Positions 43,022 through 52,765 are shown, counted from the stretch's first letter. The stretch is 64,000 nt of DNA from Runella limosa DSM 17973 (GCF_000482465.1 NZ_KI519430.1:21448-85447), one strand, 5' to 3'. Notes: a model not told the origin generated them from the letters alone. Program-made: numbers and translations.

Positions 43022-45382
43022 ATGAAATCAACTTTTACCATTTTTTTAGTCAGCATAAGCTATTGGCTATTTGCCCAACAAGCCCAAATAAAAGGACATT
43101 TGACTACTGCCGACGGCAAACCTGCCGAATACGTAACCATCACGTTGAAAGGAACCCTAAAAGGAGCTATTTCTGACCAAAATGGGGCGTATGTTATAGA
43201 AAAAGTAAAGGCAGGCAACTACACGTTGCAGGCAAGTTTTGTGGGACTTGCCACTAAATCGCAGACAATCACGGTACTATCAGGAAAAGACTTAGAGATC
43301 AATTTTGTTTTGACCGAAGATAGCCAACAACTGCAAGAAGTAATGGTAACGGGGCAAAAAGCCGAAAAATACGTAGCTGAAAAGACTTCGGAATCGCTTA
43401 GACTCAATGCCAAATTAATTGAAGTCCCTCAAAACATATCCGTGACCACCCGCCAAACCATCGTGGACATGGGGATGCTCAATAAAAACGACGTGATTCG
43501 GACTGTCAGTGGCATTACCAAAACCTACGGCGACGACTTGGATGCCAGTCTTTTGATTAGAGGAACCAATGCGACATATAGTACTTATCGTAACGGAGTT
43601 GGCGGCCCCATCTGGTGGAATGCCCAAGAGGATGCGGCGATGATTGAGCGAGTTGAGTTTGTGAAAGGCCCTGCGGGCTTTATGCTGGCAAATGCCGAAC
43701 CGGGTGGTTTGGTCAATACCGTTACCAAGCAACCCACGCACGAGCGCATCAACGAGATTAGCTTGGGAATGGGCAGTTTCAACATGATGAGGGCAGCAAT
43801 TGATTTAGGCGGTGAAGTGCAACGAAACGGCAAACTCACCTATCGTCTTAATACGGGAATGCAGCAAAACGCCCAATTTTACAAACTCAGTAATTTTAAC
43901 CGCTTTTTTGCAGCGGCAGCCTTGAAATACGAATTTACGCCCAATTCGAGTCTAACCATTGAGCATAATCATGTGAAAGCCATTACGGCACACAACAGTT
44001 TCAACCAAATTACCATCAACGGAGAGTTCTTTAAGTTGCCCATTGACATGGCCATGAATGACCCCAATATCGGTAACTTTCTGGGTAAAGATGTTTATAC
44101 CCGAGCGTTTTTTCAACATAAAATCAACGACCATTGGAAACTCAACGCCCAAGCGGCTTATATGACCACCGATTGGGACGGTAATGCACTGTATGTAAAC
44201 GGCATATCGGCTACAAAAGACACCATTTACCGTGACAATTCGATGAGCGATTGGTGGGGAAAACTGTATAATATGCAGCTATTTGTGGATGGCTCATTTA
44301 ATACAGGAAATCAAATTGAACATAAAGTATTGGTAGGGCTTGACTATGGAAACGGGGGAGAAGGCAGCACGTACGGAGGGACTTGGGGAGAAAATAAATT
44401 CAAGCTTGCCATTGTCAATCCGACCTATTATTTACCAAAAGACAGTTTGCAGTTTATCCCTTCTGCCAACAAAGGCTCGTGGGTTTCTTCCAATAAATGG
44501 CAAGCACTGTACGTGCAAGACCACATAAAAATTGCCAAAAAAGTAGTGCTGACGTTGGCAGGAAGATACACCTATTTGGTGACGGGACAAGACTACAACA
44601 GTGCCGATGACCCTGATTACGAAATCGCCGATAATGCCTTTACCCCTCGCTTGGGACTTACATATTTGTTTTCTGATAACTTTTCGCTTTATGCCATCTA
44701 TGACAAGAGTTTCCTGCCGCAACGAGGGGCGGTTTTTGGAGAAAGTCGTCTTCCACCCTTGACGGGAAGCAACAAAGAATTTGGGGTAAAAGCTTTGTTT
44801 TTTGATAAAAAACTGTCGGTGAATGCCTCAACGTATTCCATCCAAAAAAATAATGTGGGCACCAGCGACCCCATTCACGAAGGTTTTTATCTGAAAACGG
44901 GGCAAATTACGAGCAAAGGCATCGAGATTGATGTAATGGGAAACATCGGCAAAAACTTGTTTGTTAATGCCAATTACGCCTTTACTGATGCCAAAGTAAC
45001 CAAAGATCGTGACTCGTCCGTAGTGGGTATCAGAAACTTTGGGACTCCCGACCACACGGCGAACGCTTGGCTAAAATACCGAATCGCCGAGGGGCCGCTG
45101 AAAGGGTTGTCTTTTGGCGGCGGTATGCAGCACATGGGCAGCCGTAGCGGGGTATATGTGGGTTGGGGAAGTGAGTTTGGCAACATGAACTTACCTGGCT
45201 ACACCATTTACGATGCCACGGTTTCGTACACCCTCCAGAAGTTTTCGGTAGGCGTAAATGTGTATAATCTTACCAACAAAAAATACGCCAGCAACGGCTA
45301 TTACAGCCCCGATGCCAAAGAGTGGTTGTATTCACCGGGTGCACCGCTGAATTTCAGGATTCAAACCAACATTAGATTTTGA
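43022..45382 (+). CDS. TonB-dependent siderophore receptor, intact paralogue
   Basis: 786 residues. The CarboxypepD-reg-like domain (AQIKGHLTTADGKPAEYV), the linker SQQLQEVMVTGQKAEKYVAE and the siderophore-receptor plug (EVPQNISVTTRQTIVDMGM, AMIERVEFVKGPAGFMLANA, GLVNTVTKQP) parallel the split receptor at 27855 almost block for block. The barrel ends in FRIQTNIRF. Members of this class take up hydroxamate or mixed ferric siderophores; the ligand is unknown. With the PepSY protein at 46727 it repeats the receptor plus PepSY cassette of 27.9-31.4 kb, so the two cassettes probably arose by duplication and diverged. Confidence 0.93.
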   Translation: MKSTFTIFLVSISYWLFAQQAQIKGHLTTADGKPAEYVTITLKGTLKGAISDQNGAYVIEKVKAGNYTLQASFVGLATKSQTITVLSGKDLEINFVLTEDSQQLQEVMVTGQKAEKYVAEKTSESLRLNAKLIEVPQNISVTTRQTIVDMGMLNKNDVIRTVSGITKTYGDDLDASLLIRGTNATYSTYRNGVGGPIWWNAQEDAAMIERVEFVKGPAGFMLANAEPGGLVNTVTKQPTHERINEISLGMGSFNMMRAAIDLGGEVQRNGKLTYRLNTGMQQNAQFYKLSNFNRFFAAAALKYEFTPNSSLTIEHNHVKAITAHNSFNQITINGEFFKLPIDMAMNDPNIGNFLGKDVYTRAFFQHKINDHWKLNAQAAYMTTDWDGNALYVNGISATKDTIYRDNSMSDWWGKLYNMQLFVDGSFNTGNQIEHKVLVGLDYGNGGEGSTYGGTWGENKFKLAIVNPTYYLPKDSLQFIPSANKGSWVSSNKWQALYVQDHIKIAKKVVLTLAGRYTYLVTGQDYNSADDPDYEIADNAFTPRLGLTYLFSDNFSLYAIYDKSFLPQRGAVFGESRLPPLTGSNKEFGVKALFFDKKLSVNASTYSIQKNNVGTSDPIHEGFYLKTGQITSKGIEIDVMGNIGKNLFVNANYAFTDAKVTKDRDSSVVGIRNFGTPDHTANAWLKYRIAEGPLKGLSFGGGMQHMGSRSGVYVGWGSEFGNMNLPGYTIYDATVSYTLQKFSVGVNVYNLTNKKYASNGYYSPDAKEWLYSPGAPLNFRIQTNIRF

Positions 45383-45395
45383 TTTATTTTTAAAT

Positions 45396-45443
45396 GCTAA
45401 TGCACAAAAACTCATAGACGATTGATTATTTGTGTATTAGTGC
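45396..45443 (+). promoter_or_regulatory. Stem-loop between receptor and outer-membrane protein genes
   Basis: GCTAATGCACAAA (45396-45408) pairs with TTTGTGTATTAGTGC (45429-45443) with a small bulge and one mismatch. No T run follows. It may attenuate read-through. Confidence 0.45.
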
Positions 45444-45463
45444 TCTTATGATTGAATCAAACT

Positions 45464-46714
45464 ATGCGTAATTTCTTTGTTTTTTGGCTGATGCTTTTGT
45501 CTGGGAATACATTTTCCCAGACAAAACCTGCTGTGTTTGCCAACTGTGCCACGCAAAATACCCGTTGTTACCGCGACTATCTGGTTCAGACCATTACCAA
45601 CTGTTCGTTTGTGTGGGATGCTGCCAATGCCGATGTCCAAATCTTGATTACCGAAAAACCCAACTCAACAGGGGGCGTAAGGCTCAACTTGGAGTTTACG
45701 GGCATGAAAACGCTGGTGGGCAAGAAAGACACCCTTTTTTGTGATATTCCCCAAGGGCAAACCGACGATTTTACTCGGACAAATTTAGTAGAAACAATCC
45801 AACTAGGTTTGCTGCACATTTTTCACCATACGCTTTGGCAAGGGGTTTTTAAGGCACAACGAGTGGAAGGAACTGCGCAGGAAACCCAAAAATCGTTGAC
45901 TGATAAATGGAACTACTGGAATTTTACGCCCGGCATCAACGGCTACACCGAGGGGCAATCTAACTCTTTGTTTTTAAGGCTCAATGCAGAAATTGCCATT
46001 CGACGAGTTACCGACAAAAGTAAATTTATTCTCAACGGTCGGTATTCTTCCAAACGCAATTCGATTACGCTCGACGACGAGAAATTGGCGATGCACATCA
46101 ATAGCCTGAATTTCATACCGCTCTATGTGCGTAGTCTCAATAATCATTGGTCGGTGGGCGTAACAGGCCAATACCAACAAGATGAATACAAAAACCTGTT
46201 GAGTAGCTATCGCATAGCTCCTGTGTTGGAATACAATATTTTTCCTTACACCGCCAATGCCCAAAAACAGTTAAGAATAGTCTATCAGGCTGGTTTGCAT
46301 AATTTTACGTATTACGGCACAACCATTTTTAATAAAAATCAAGAACGTAAGCCTTACCAACGCCTGACGGTTATTACCGATATAACTCGCAATTGGGGAA
46401 GCCTTCGAGGGTCTATTCAGAGTAGTTCATTTTTGGATTATCTCAAACAAAACCGACTAACCTTCACGTCCCTTATCGCTATCCGAATCGCCAAAGGCTT
46501 GTCATTCAATGTAGAAGGGCAATTTGAGTTGGTAAATGATCAAATTTCATTGCTCAAAGAACCCCTCAACGGCAACGTTTATATTTTGGGAGGGCAACAG
46601 TTGCCTACCAAAAGTTACTTCTGGGCAGAGTTTGGTTTTACTTACACTTTCGGCAGTATTTTCAGCAGTATCGTAAACCCTCGCATGGGGCAAATTGACG
46701 AAATAGAATTTTAA
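45464..46714 (+). CDS. Uncharacterised outer-membrane beta-barrel protein
   Basis: 416 residues with a signal peptide (RNFFVFWLMLLSGNTFSQ). Residues ~25-130 hold a conserved N-terminal unit: FANCATQNTRCYRDYLVQTI, then NADVQILITEKPNSTGG and TRTNLVETIQLGLLHI. Residues ~150-416 alternate like beta-barrel strands and end in the block LGGQQLPTKSYFWAEFGFTYTFGSI. I recall this two-part family across Bacteroidota without an assigned function. Two cysteines of the N-terminal unit could form a disulphide. It is placed between a siderophore receptor and a PepSY-TM gene with 12 bp to the latter. The ATG at 45464 is chosen; a TTG at 45452 would add four residues. Confidence 0.72.
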   Translation: MRNFFVFWLMLLSGNTFSQTKPAVFANCATQNTRCYRDYLVQTITNCSFVWDAANADVQILITEKPNSTGGVRLNLEFTGMKTLVGKKDTLFCDIPQGQTDDFTRTNLVETIQLGLLHIFHHTLWQGVFKAQRVEGTAQETQKSLTDKWNYWNFTPGINGYTEGQSNSLFLRLNAEIAIRRVTDKSKFILNGRYSSKRNSITLDDEKLAMHINSLNFIPLYVRSLNNHWSVGVTGQYQQDEYKNLLSSYRIAPVLEYNIFPYTANAQKQLRIVYQAGLHNFTYYGTTIFNKNQERKPYQRLTVITDITRNWGSLRGSIQSSSFLDYLKQNRLTFTSLIAIRIAKGLSFNVEGQFELVNDQISLLKEPLNGNVYILGGQQLPTKSYFWAEFGFTYTFGSIFSSIVNPRMGQIDEIEF

Positions 46715-46726
46715 AACGCTCACAAG

Positions 46727-47923
46727 ATGACACTCAAAAAAACATTCGGCATCATTCACCTCTGGCTCGGTTTGGCTTCGGGCTTAGTGGTGTTTATTGT
46801 GGCCATCACAGGGGCTATTTGGACCTTTGAATCAGAAATTTCTGATGTATTGTACGACTATCGGCAAGTACAACCGCAATCAAAACCTTATTTACCGCCT
46901 TCGCAACTAAAATCACTGGTAACACCACATTTCAACGGTTTTCCTATTAAAGGAGTTGATTATTCAGGGAAAGACCGAGCGGCTATTTTGAGTTCGTGGG
47001 GAACAAAAAATGGCGAAGAGTATCATCTCCATGCCTACATGAATCCCTACACGGGCGAGATGCTACACGTGGAGTCGGGGCATTCGTTTTTTGACATTAT
47101 TATTGAACTGCACGTCAACTTGATGATGGGCGAAATCGGTGGCCATATCGTGGATTTCACGACGCTGTTTTTTGTTATTTTGCTCATTACAGGAATGGTA
47201 CTGTGGTGGCCTAAAAACAAAGCCGCTGCCAAACAACGCTTTTGGTTTAAGTGGAAAGAAGGACTGCAATGGAAGCGAAAAAACTATGATTTACACAACG
47301 TTTTGGGTTTTTATTCTTCTTTTGTCATCATTTTTGTAGCCATTACAGGCTTGGCCTGGGGGTTTGAGTGGATCAACAAAGGCATTTATTACACAGCCAC
47401 ATTGGGTGCTCCTTATAAAGATTGGCCAGAACCCAAATCTCCTTCTGACTCCACAAAAACAGCCTTGGCAACTGTTGAAGACCAAGTATTTCATCAGACA
47501 GTTGCTTCCTATGCCAAACCCTATGGGGCTATTAGTATTTATATCCCCGATACCAAGGCAGGGACCATTACAGCCTATATTTATCCTTCCAAAAACGTCT
47601 ATCACAATGGCTCATCGTATTACTACGACCAACGCACTGGAAAACCTATTTTGGAAGAACATTTCCCCCAAATGAATAACGGTGAAAAAGTACGTAGTAT
47701 GTATTACGACATTCATGTAGGTAAGATTTTAGGCTTGACAGGGCAACTGTTGGTCTTCTTTGCCAGCTTGATTACGGCCAGTTTACCCATTACAGGATTT
47801 TATATCTGGTGGGGACGCCGTAAGCAAGGACAAAAAAAGAGATACAAAAAATACGAAGGTAAAAAAGGGCAATTACGCCTAACACCTGAAACAGATAAAA
47901 TGGCTAAGACACCTGCGAACTAA
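46727..47923 (+). CDS. PepSY-TM inner-membrane protein (iron uptake type), copy 2
   Basis: 398 residues and a close paralogue of the protein at 30288: IHLWLGLASGLVVFIVAITG, VLWWPKNKAAAKQRFWFKWK and KNYDLHNVLGFYSSFVIIFV are nearly the same in both. Membrane helices lie at ~10-35, ~145-170, ~190-215 and ~335-365, with PepSY loops outside and a basic C-terminal tail. It probably processes the siderophore iron imported by the receptor at 43022. It closes the island; a strong terminator follows at 48041. Confidence 0.92.
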   Translation: MTLKKTFGIIHLWLGLASGLVVFIVAITGAIWTFESEISDVLYDYRQVQPQSKPYLPPSQLKSLVTPHFNGFPIKGVDYSGKDRAAILSSWGTKNGEEYHLHAYMNPYTGEMLHVESGHSFFDIIIELHVNLMMGEIGGHIVDFTTLFFVILLITGMVLWWPKNKAAAKQRFWFKWKEGLQWKRKNYDLHNVLGFYSSFVIIFVAITGLAWGFEWINKGIYYTATLGAPYKDWPEPKSPSDSTKTALATVEDQVFHQTVASYAKPYGAISIYIPDTKAGTITAYIYPSKNVYHNGSSYYYDQRTGKPILEEHFPQMNNGEKVRSMYYDIHVGKILGLTGQLLVFFASLITASLPITGFYIWWGRRKQGQKKRYKKYEGKKGQLRLTPETDKMAKTPAN

Positions 47924-48040
47924 TACAATCTTATGACTTCTTGCAGATTATCGTTATAAATGCCAACTCAGTTTGGGTCGGTGTTTTTTGATAACAAAAG
48001 TTGAAAGTTTCAATTTGAGGAAAGATGGGAATAGCCAACA

Positions 48041-48072
48041 AAGCGCCGATGCAGTTGCGTCGGCGCTTTTTA
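48041..48072 (+). terminator. Rho-independent terminator closing the iron island
   Basis: AAGCGCCGA (48041-48049) pairs with TCGGCGCTT (48060-48068), followed by TTTATTT. The remaining 47924-48174 stretch shows no gene. Confidence 0.88.
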
Positions 48073-48174
48073 TTTGAAACCAACCAGTGAATCACACTTT
48101 TCAATAGTCCATCCCTGTGTAGAAACCGTATGCTAAATAACCACCGCCCCTACTATTATTAAACTTTTGCTCCT

Positions 48175-50316
48175 ATGCCATTCAAAAATACTCCTGCACT
48201 GCTATTTGTTTGTTTTAACTTTTACACAGCTTATGCCCAACCCTCAGCTTCCTACTACCAAGACATAAAAACCGACATTGCGCTTCCTGCTGAGGCTGGG
48301 AAAAATACGCTGAAGCTTTTTCAGTCGAAAGACCAACGAATCTGCGTTACTTCGACGGGTATTTTTCGGTTCAAATCAGGAAAATGGACAGGCCAAAAGC
48401 AACCCATCGAATTGACCAATGCTTCATTAGATGGCGATGGAAATGTGTGGTTAGCGACTGCTCGGGGCATTTATTCCGAAAAAAAAGAGAAACAAATCAT
48501 CCAACCGCCGCTTTCGGCAACAGATACCATCTTGACCCTATTTTGGGAAACACCTAAGCAACTTTGGGTGGGCACCAACAACGGTCTAATGGGCTGGAAT
48601 GGACAGTGGACGCCTTCGCCCAACCTCAAAGAAAGACGCGTGAATAGCATCGCCAAAGACGCCCAAGGACAACTTTACGTCGCGACCAACCGTGGGCTTT
48701 GGCGACGTACCAATGGGCGATGGTTTAACCTCGACGAAAGCCTCATGGCGGTGGGTAACAAAGAAATGTATTTTGCCCTGACCCATTATAACAGCGATCA
48801 AGACATGGTTTACAGTAGTCCTTGGTCGGTGGGGTGTATTGCCAACGACGGGAATCATTGGGTGCTAAGAGCCACCGACGGGCTTCCTTATGGGCCTGTT
48901 ATGGTACTCACGCCTTTCGCAAACGGGCTTTGGATGGGCACACAAAAAGGGTTGATAAAAAAAGATAGTCGCTGGCAATACTACCTCGGCAAACGCTGGC
49001 TTCCCGACAACCAAGTGAATGACATTTTAGTCGTTGATTCTCTGACGATTTGGGTAGCAACGCCGCAAGGAATTGCCCAGATTCAGCAACAAGCGATGAC
49101 ATTGGAAGCAAAAGCGGCTTACATAGAAAAAGTCATTGAACTTCGGCACAATCGGCGCGGTTTGGTCAATCACGCTAGGTTAAAGGAAGCGGGCGATATA
49201 GCAACAAGTTATTTAAATAACGAAGACAACGACGGCTTGTGGACGGCCTGTTATTTGGTCGCCGAGTGTTTTCATTATGCTTCTACGGGCGACACAGCTG
49301 CCAAAAACAAGGCTATTCGGACATTTGAAGCCTTAGAAAGGCTCGAAAAAGTCTCGGGCATTTCGGGTTATCCTGCTCGTTCGTATGCCTTAGCTACCGA
49401 CCCCATCACGCAGTCACGGTCGCCACACCCAAAACTCTGGCATCCTTCGCCCGACGGTCAATGGCAATGGTTGGACGACACCAGTTCGGACGAAATTACG
49501 GGGCATATTTTTGCGCTTCCCCTATTTTATGATTTGGTAGCCAACGATGAACAAAAAGAGCGAGTGAAACAGCTCATCAAACGCACCGTTGACCATATAG
49601 TTGACCATAATTATCACTTAATTGACTTCGACGGGAAGCCAACCCGTTGGGGCATTTGGCATCCCGATTCGCTAAATCATTCGCCCAATTGGATGTACGA
49701 ACGGGGACTAAATTCATTACAAATTTTGTCTTTTCTCAAAACCGCTTACCACTTTACGGGTGATGAAAAGTACGAAAAACACTACCAGTATTTGGTAAAC
49801 CAACACGGTTATGCCAAGAATGCCCTTCAAGCCAAGGTTTTTGGGCCGTTTGAAACCAGTCATTCGGACGACATCCTCAACTTTTTTCCTTATTATGGTT
49901 TGCTCAATTATACCAAAGCCGACCCTAACCGTGACATTTACCTCAAAAGCCTCGAACGAAGCTGGAAAGCCGTTAGCTCTGACCACATGCCTATCTGGAA
50001 CGTGATGGCCAGTGTGATGCTGCGTAAAGATTGTGATGTAGCCGTCGCTTTGGAAGAAATTCAACAGTTTCCACTCGACTTGATTAATTGGCGAATGGAA
50101 AACAGTCATCGTTGGGATTTGCCCAGAGACCCATTGTTGAGCCGTTTCCGCCGTCTTCAATCCACCAAGCCTATCCCCACCCCCGAAAGCAGTATCTCAC
50201 GCTGGAACACCAACCCAAAAGAATTTGACTCGGGCGATGGTGGCAAAACCGAAGACAGTGGTTCTTACTACCTTTTTGCGTACTGGATGGGGCGATATTA
50301 TGGTTTTTGGAAGTAA
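48175..50316 (+). CDS. Exported propeller plus alpha-toroid fusion protein
   Basis: 713 residues with a signal peptide (KNTPALLFVCFNFYTAYAQ). Residues ~35-310 are two-component-regulator-type propeller blades (DGDGNVWLATARGIYSE, PKQLWVGTNNGLMGWNGQW, GQLYVATNRGLWRRTNGRW, NGLWMGTQKGLIKKDSRWQ). Residues ~325-713 form a helical domain rich in Trp and His (NEDNDGLWTACYLVAECFHYAS, GHIFALPLFYDLVAN, PTRWGIWHPDSLN, NWMYERGLNSLQILSFLK), reminiscent of six-hairpin glycosidases. No Pfam name is claimed for it. Neither a membrane helix nor a kinase domain follows the propeller, unlike in hybrid sensors. The response-regulator gene starts 63 bp downstream on the same strand. Confidence 0.72.
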   Translation: MPFKNTPALLFVCFNFYTAYAQPSASYYQDIKTDIALPAEAGKNTLKLFQSKDQRICVTSTGIFRFKSGKWTGQKQPIELTNASLDGDGNVWLATARGIYSEKKEKQIIQPPLSATDTILTLFWETPKQLWVGTNNGLMGWNGQWTPSPNLKERRVNSIAKDAQGQLYVATNRGLWRRTNGRWFNLDESLMAVGNKEMYFALTHYNSDQDMVYSSPWSVGCIANDGNHWVLRATDGLPYGPVMVLTPFANGLWMGTQKGLIKKDSRWQYYLGKRWLPDNQVNDILVVDSLTIWVATPQGIAQIQQQAMTLEAKAAYIEKVIELRHNRRGLVNHARLKEAGDIATSYLNNEDNDGLWTACYLVAECFHYASTGDTAAKNKAIRTFEALERLEKVSGISGYPARSYALATDPITQSRSPHPKLWHPSPDGQWQWLDDTSSDEITGHIFALPLFYDLVANDEQKERVKQLIKRTVDHIVDHNYHLIDFDGKPTRWGIWHPDSLNHSPNWMYERGLNSLQILSFLKTAYHFTGDEKYEKHYQYLVNQHGYAKNALQAKVFGPFETSHSDDILNFFPYYGLLNYTKADPNRDIYLKSLERSWKAVSSDHMPIWNVMASVMLRKDCDVAVALEEIQQFPLDLINWRMENSHRWDLPRDPLLSRFRRLQSTKPIPTPESSISRWNTNPKEFDSGDGGKTEDSGSYYLFAYWMGRYYGFWK

Positions 50317-50379
50317 AGAATCTTTGCTGGGTATTTATCAAATTTTAGTACATTTGGATAGATTCCTTTGGAGAACTCT

Positions 50380-51018
50380 ATGACCCTTAGCAAAGCCCCT
50401 TCTAGCATCAAAGTTATTTTGGCCGATGACCATCAGTTCATCCTTGAAACGCTCCAACTACTAGCGAATGACATCCCTCATTTTGACGTTATTGGGTGTT
50501 GTCGAAATGGGCAAGAAGTGCTTCAAGTTTTAGAAAAAAACCATGCCGATTTGGTCATTACAGATTTGCGAATGCCCGATTTAGATGGGCTTCAAATGGC
50601 CCGACACATTCAACAACATTATCCGAATGTGAAAGTATTGATGCTAACGATGTCTGACGAAACCGATTCTATTCGACAGGCAGTGCAAGCGGGAGTGGTA
50701 GGATATGTGCTCAAAAATGCAGGAATCAGTGAAATCAAGGAAGCCATTGAGATTGTAGTGAGTGGAGGAAAGTATTTTGACCAAGATAATCTGCTCAAGT
50801 TGCTCCAAACACCCACTTCGGTCGAGCCCTTGCTGACCTCCCGTGAGTTAGACATTATTCGTCTTATTGCCTCCGAGGCCACTTCCCTCGAAATTGCGGA
50901 GAAATTGTTCATCAGTGAAAAAACGGTTGAAACCCACCGTCGGAATATCATCAACAAACTTGGTGTTAAAAACTCAGTCGGAGTGGCTATGTACGCCGTA
51001 AAGCGTGGTTTGGTATAA
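50380..51018 (+). CDS. NarL/LuxR-family response regulator
   Basis: 212 residues. The receiver has the acidic pair ADDH (~16), the phosphorylated Asp62 in VITDLRMPDLDG and the Lys in VLKNAG (~112). The C-terminal GerE-type HTH (~148-212) reads LTSRELDIIRLIASEATSLE and FISEKTVETHRRNIINKLG. It would bind DNA when phosphorylated by a HisKA_3-type kinase. Such a kinase is encoded on the opposite strand, and the two reading frames overlap by 32 bp at their 3' ends. ATG 50380 is chosen over an in-frame TTG at 50368. Confidence 0.94.
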   Translation: MTLSKAPSSIKVILADDHQFILETLQLLANDIPHFDVIGCCRNGQEVLQVLEKNHADLVITDLRMPDLDGLQMARHIQQHYPNVKVLMLTMSDETDSIRQAVQAGVVGYVLKNAGISEIKEAIEIVVSGGKYFDQDNLLKLLQTPTSVEPLLTSRELDIIRLIASEATSLEIAEKLFISEKTVETHRRNIINKLGVKNSVGVAMYAVKRGLV

Positions 51019-52765
51019 TTATCTCAACCTGCATCCCATTTGTACTCACTATGTACATGGTACCCCTGAGCCTTTCTACGCGGCTGCGTACGTTCTGCAT
51101 CCCCATTCCGTTCGTAGAAGTACTCGTCATCCCTATTCCATCGTCAAGCACAATTAGGCTCAACATATCGCTTTGCAGAGTCAGGGTCACACCTGCCTTT
51201 TTGGCCTTAGAATGCCGAAGGACGTTGGTCGTAAGTTCAAGCGCAATGGTATAAAGTTCAAATTCAATGTTGGGAGTAAAACGCGGCAAGTCATTGGGTA
51301 TTTCCAAATGAAATAGCGTTTTCCCCAACTCGTTGGTGTCATTGATCATTTTTTGTAACGCAGCCACAAGCCCTTTTTCTTCCAATTGGGCAGGCTGTAG
51401 GTTATGCGAAATCATCCGTACATCAGCTAAAGTTTCCTCCAAACCGCGCCCCACATCCTCATACAGTTTTAGATTTCGACTGCCAAGTTCCTGTTTCTCT
51501 ATCATCTGAAACCGCCAACGAAGTCCCGCAATTTTGGCGACTAGATTGTCGTGCAAATCAGACGCAACTCGCTTACGTTCTTGGGTTTGTCCGCGCAACA
51601 AAGCCGCCGAAATCTCCGCGTTTTTAGCTTCAAGCTGGCGTTTGGTTTGGCGCAGTGTGTTATTGTACCAAAGCAACCCCACAATGACCAATAGCAACAC
51701 CCCCGCCCCAAAAAGGGCATAATTGAGGCGCTGCTGCTGCAAATGCGCTTGCTGCTCGGCGATGAACTGCTTGCGTTCAGCACCCAGTTTTTCTTGCATA
51801 TACACGCCATTTTTCAGGATGGCCTCGTCTTGGAGACTATCGTAGAGTACGTAGCTTTTTTCTTTGTAGTTCACGGCCTCATTCCATCGCCCTTGGCCTT
51901 TGAGTGCTTGATACATAAAATCCAAAAATCGACGACGCAATTCAGGAATTTTGAGATTTTGGAGTAACTCCAACCCTTTTTTTGACCATTTTTCAGAATC
52001 ACTGTATTTTTTTGCATTGAGCAATGTGGGCAACAGGCCATTCAAAATAATAGGGCTAAACCATTCATTATGGGTGGTTTCACTCAAGTGAAAAGCAGAT
52101 TCAAAATGCTGTATAGCTTTGGGGTAGTCGCCATAGTAATCATTATATTTTCCCAAAATCTCGTGAGCGTACATGAGCAATTCGGGCTTATTTTGGGCTT
52201 TAAGTTGTTGAATATAACGCTCACCTGACCGAATAACGCGCAAAATAGTAGCGCGGGTCATGGGTTGGTCAGGTTCATTTTCCCGCAAATTATCAGGATA
52301 TTGGAAATCAGGGTCGCTCCGTCCTTCAATGGCAAGTGCTTGATACAGGCCTGACTTTTCTGATTTTCCATCAAAAAAATGGCCTTCTAAAATATACAAA
52401 TCCTTGACTGTCAACAAATACCACTCTTTTTTATTCAATTCTTTGAACAGTCGGGCTGCTTTGTGCAATTCTTCGCGCCCAGCTGCTTTGTTGGCCATAC
52501 TCAAGGGGGCATTAACCAAACTTGCTCCTTGGTAGTAATAGCCCTGTGCAATCAAAAACTTGTTACCCGTCGTTTGGGCAAACTTCAACGCTTGCGTCGC
52601 AAAATAATAACTCGAATCGGCATGGAATTTCGGTGAGTCCACCGCGTATTTTTTCACTTGTGTTACAAACGTTGCAAAACGTACTGAATCGGCGTGAGTT
52701 TGGGCCAATGTTTTTGTAAGAAAGAAAAAAAATAGAAGGCTGATTGATAGCAGCTGTTTCATCAT
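50987..52765 (-). CDS. TPR-containing sensor histidine kinase (HisKA_3 type)
   Basis: About 592 residues. A signal-like helix (MMKQLLSISLLFFFFLTKTLA) starts an exported sensor half of TPR-like helices (ALKFAQTTGNKFLIAQGYYY, YPKAIQHFESAFHLSETTHN). A single membrane helix (LNYALFGAGVLLLVIVGLLWY, ~350) leads to a coiled coil and the HisKA_3 block ERKRVASDLHDNLVAKIAGL with the phosphorylated His. The ATPase end has ELTTNVLRHSKAKKAGV, DDGIGM and NGMGMQNVRSRVERLRG. Kinases of this layout pair with NarL regulators, as here. ATG 52765 gives a good signal helix; the frame extends to 52825 but adds an unlikely leader. Confidence 0.9.
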   Translation of the reverse strand: MMKQLLSISLLFFFFLTKTLAQTHADSVRFATFVTQVKKYAVDSPKFHADSSYYFATQALKFAQTTGNKFLIAQGYYYQGASLVNAPLSMANKAAGREELHKAARLFKELNKKEWYLLTVKDLYILEGHFFDGKSEKSGLYQALAIEGRSDPDFQYPDNLRENEPDQPMTRATILRVIRSGERYIQQLKAQNKPELLMYAHEILGKYNDYYGDYPKAIQHFESAFHLSETTHNEWFSPIILNGLLPTLLNAKKYSDSEKWSKKGLELLQNLKIPELRRRFLDFMYQALKGQGRWNEAVNYKEKSYVLYDSLQDEAILKNGVYMQEKLGAERKQFIAEQQAHLQQQRLNYALFGAGVLLLVIVGLLWYNNTLRQTKRQLEAKNAEISAALLRGQTQERKRVASDLHDNLVAKIAGLRWRFQMIEKQELGSRNLKLYEDVGRGLEETLADVRMISHNLQPAQLEEKGLVAALQKMINDTNELGKTLFHLEIPNDLPRFTPNIEFELYTIALELTTNVLRHSKAKKAGVTLTLQSDMLSLIVLDDGIGMTSTSTNGMGMQNVRSRVERLRGTMYIVSTNGMQVEIIIPNHALRRT

